Source: Euborellia annulipes (taxonomy: Eukaryota > Arthropoda > Insecta > Dermaptera > Anisolabididae). Taken from it: 64,000 bases of DNA. The position numbers and the translations under genes are program-made. The stretch is from assembly GCA_023213315.1 (NCBI GenBank), contig JAKCPI010001950.1, positions 16,883 to 80,882 on the forward strand, written 5' to 3'. This document shows, piece after piece, positions 63,115-64,000 of the stretch (position 1 is its first letter; each line of letters starts with the position of its first letter). Under the pieces are notes generated by a model. The model saw only the letters and a list, made by a program, of their open reading frames with translations. It ran no database searches and had not been told where the DNA came from.

Positions 63115-64000
63115 AGTTAATTAAATCCCTTTATTTTTTTATCCCTTCTGTGGCTGGTCAAAAATTAGAATAATAGAATTTTAATTTTCTGAATACAATA
63201 GTAGCCAAACTTTCGCAGTATTAAACACTCTGAGATTAGTATAGCATAAAATTTTATTTTCTTCCTCTCCACTAAACTGGAATTTTATGATCCAAAGTAA
63301 AAAAAAAAAAAATAATATTGTGGTTGCTAAAAATAAAGGGAAAAATAATTTTTTTGATCAAAGTTTGCTTTTGTAGAAACTAGAGCAATTTTTTGAATTT
63401 TTGTTGCTTGTAGAGATTTTTACAAGCTATTTGGGAATACTCTAGATCTATCCAAAGTTTTTGACCTCGAGGGCCATGTGTGTGCTCTCTTGGGGGAAGG
63501 GGAGTGGTTGCAAAAACTTAGGTCCTTAGACAAATTTCCTCCTATACACTCAAAAACTATATTAATTAGAAGCTCAGGGACACTGTTACTACCCGAACTG
63601 TTTTCTTCTAAAAGACCTTTACTAAAGGGTGAGAAATTTGTATAAGGATTCCTCTTAATAGGTTGCGGGGATAAGACGAGAGGCCTTGGGAGAGAACCTC
63701 AAAATTTTATAAATTCGAAAAAATGAAATTTGTTCAAGATCCTTTTTAATCGTATCCACAATTTTTTCAAAACCCAACTAGTAATACCTCGCATAATCCG
63801 ACTAATCGATTCCCTAATTTCGCTGATCTCAAAAAAAAATTGTATTTGCCTTAATTTTTTCACCCTTAAATGGAACATTTTTACCATCGTTGCATTTGCA
63901 TATGAATTTTTATCTTTCAATATTATTACGTACTAAGGCATAAAATAATTTACAGAAATGAGAAAATAGAGAGAAAAAGTAAAAAAATTTCGTCCATTTG
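63115..64000. other. No gene seen
   Basis: AT-rich. Two overlapping ORFs of 68-73 codons on opposite strands (about 63699-63936) have no recognised domain. Confidence 0.5.

Overview
This is eukaryotic nuclear DNA. It is AT-rich, gene-poor and full of transposon remnants. Genes have GT-AG introns and AATAAA polyadenylation signals, and there are tRNA-derived SINEs, hAT-, Tc1/mariner- and PIF/Harbinger-like MITEs, a Penelope-like fragment and a non-LTR fragment. The only recognisable host genes resemble the insect and other arthropod branch of NADP-dependent short-chain dehydrogenases (farnesol dehydrogenase / DHRS11-like, starting MERW and ending ..ITEM.IKP..E). I infer an arthropod with a large repeat-rich genome, probably an insect; the species cannot be named from this window.

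Layout. 1-28 kb is repeats only: a composite fold-back element (0.55-7.0 kb) split by a hAT-like element that carries a tandem array of about 38 units; a hAT shell at 8.4-9.8 kb holding a smaller MITE and a dead non-LTR element; several inverted-repeat inserts at 10-20 kb; a broken Penelope-like coding remnant at 23.5-24.3 kb. 28-44.5 kb holds three same-strand SDR genes: gene 1 (exons 2-5 only, 28.09-29.80 kb), gene 2 (complete, 32.04-37.37 kb, 253 aa) and gene 3 (complete, 41.39-44.50 kb, 251 aa). Their introns contain SINEs and nested MITEs. 44.5-64 kb is again repeats, including a 145-bp minisatellite at 48 kb and a multi-layer nest at 60.6-62.2 kb. One possible orphan exon lies at 63.07 kb.

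The three SDR genes are a tandem paralogue cluster. Genes 2 and 3 keep the NADP-binding TGxxxGxG and NNAG motifs and the Asn-Ser-Tyr-Lys catalytic tetrad, and both look functional. Gene 1 keeps the catalytic half, but no cofactor-binding first exon is visible in the 28 kb upstream.

Two things stand out. First, a dispersed family of inverted-repeat inserts carries a hammerhead-like signature (CTGANGAW - hairpin - GAAACGTC). Four of them have 13-16 bp target duplications, which suggests retro-type insertion, and a Penelope-like coding fragment lies in the same window. Second, about 20 copies of a roughly 700-bp non-coding element have a different hairpin at each end, a central TG/CA microsatellite and an internal RFX (X-box) palindrome. 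It resembles DINE/Helentron-associated elements structurally and is the dominant repeat here.
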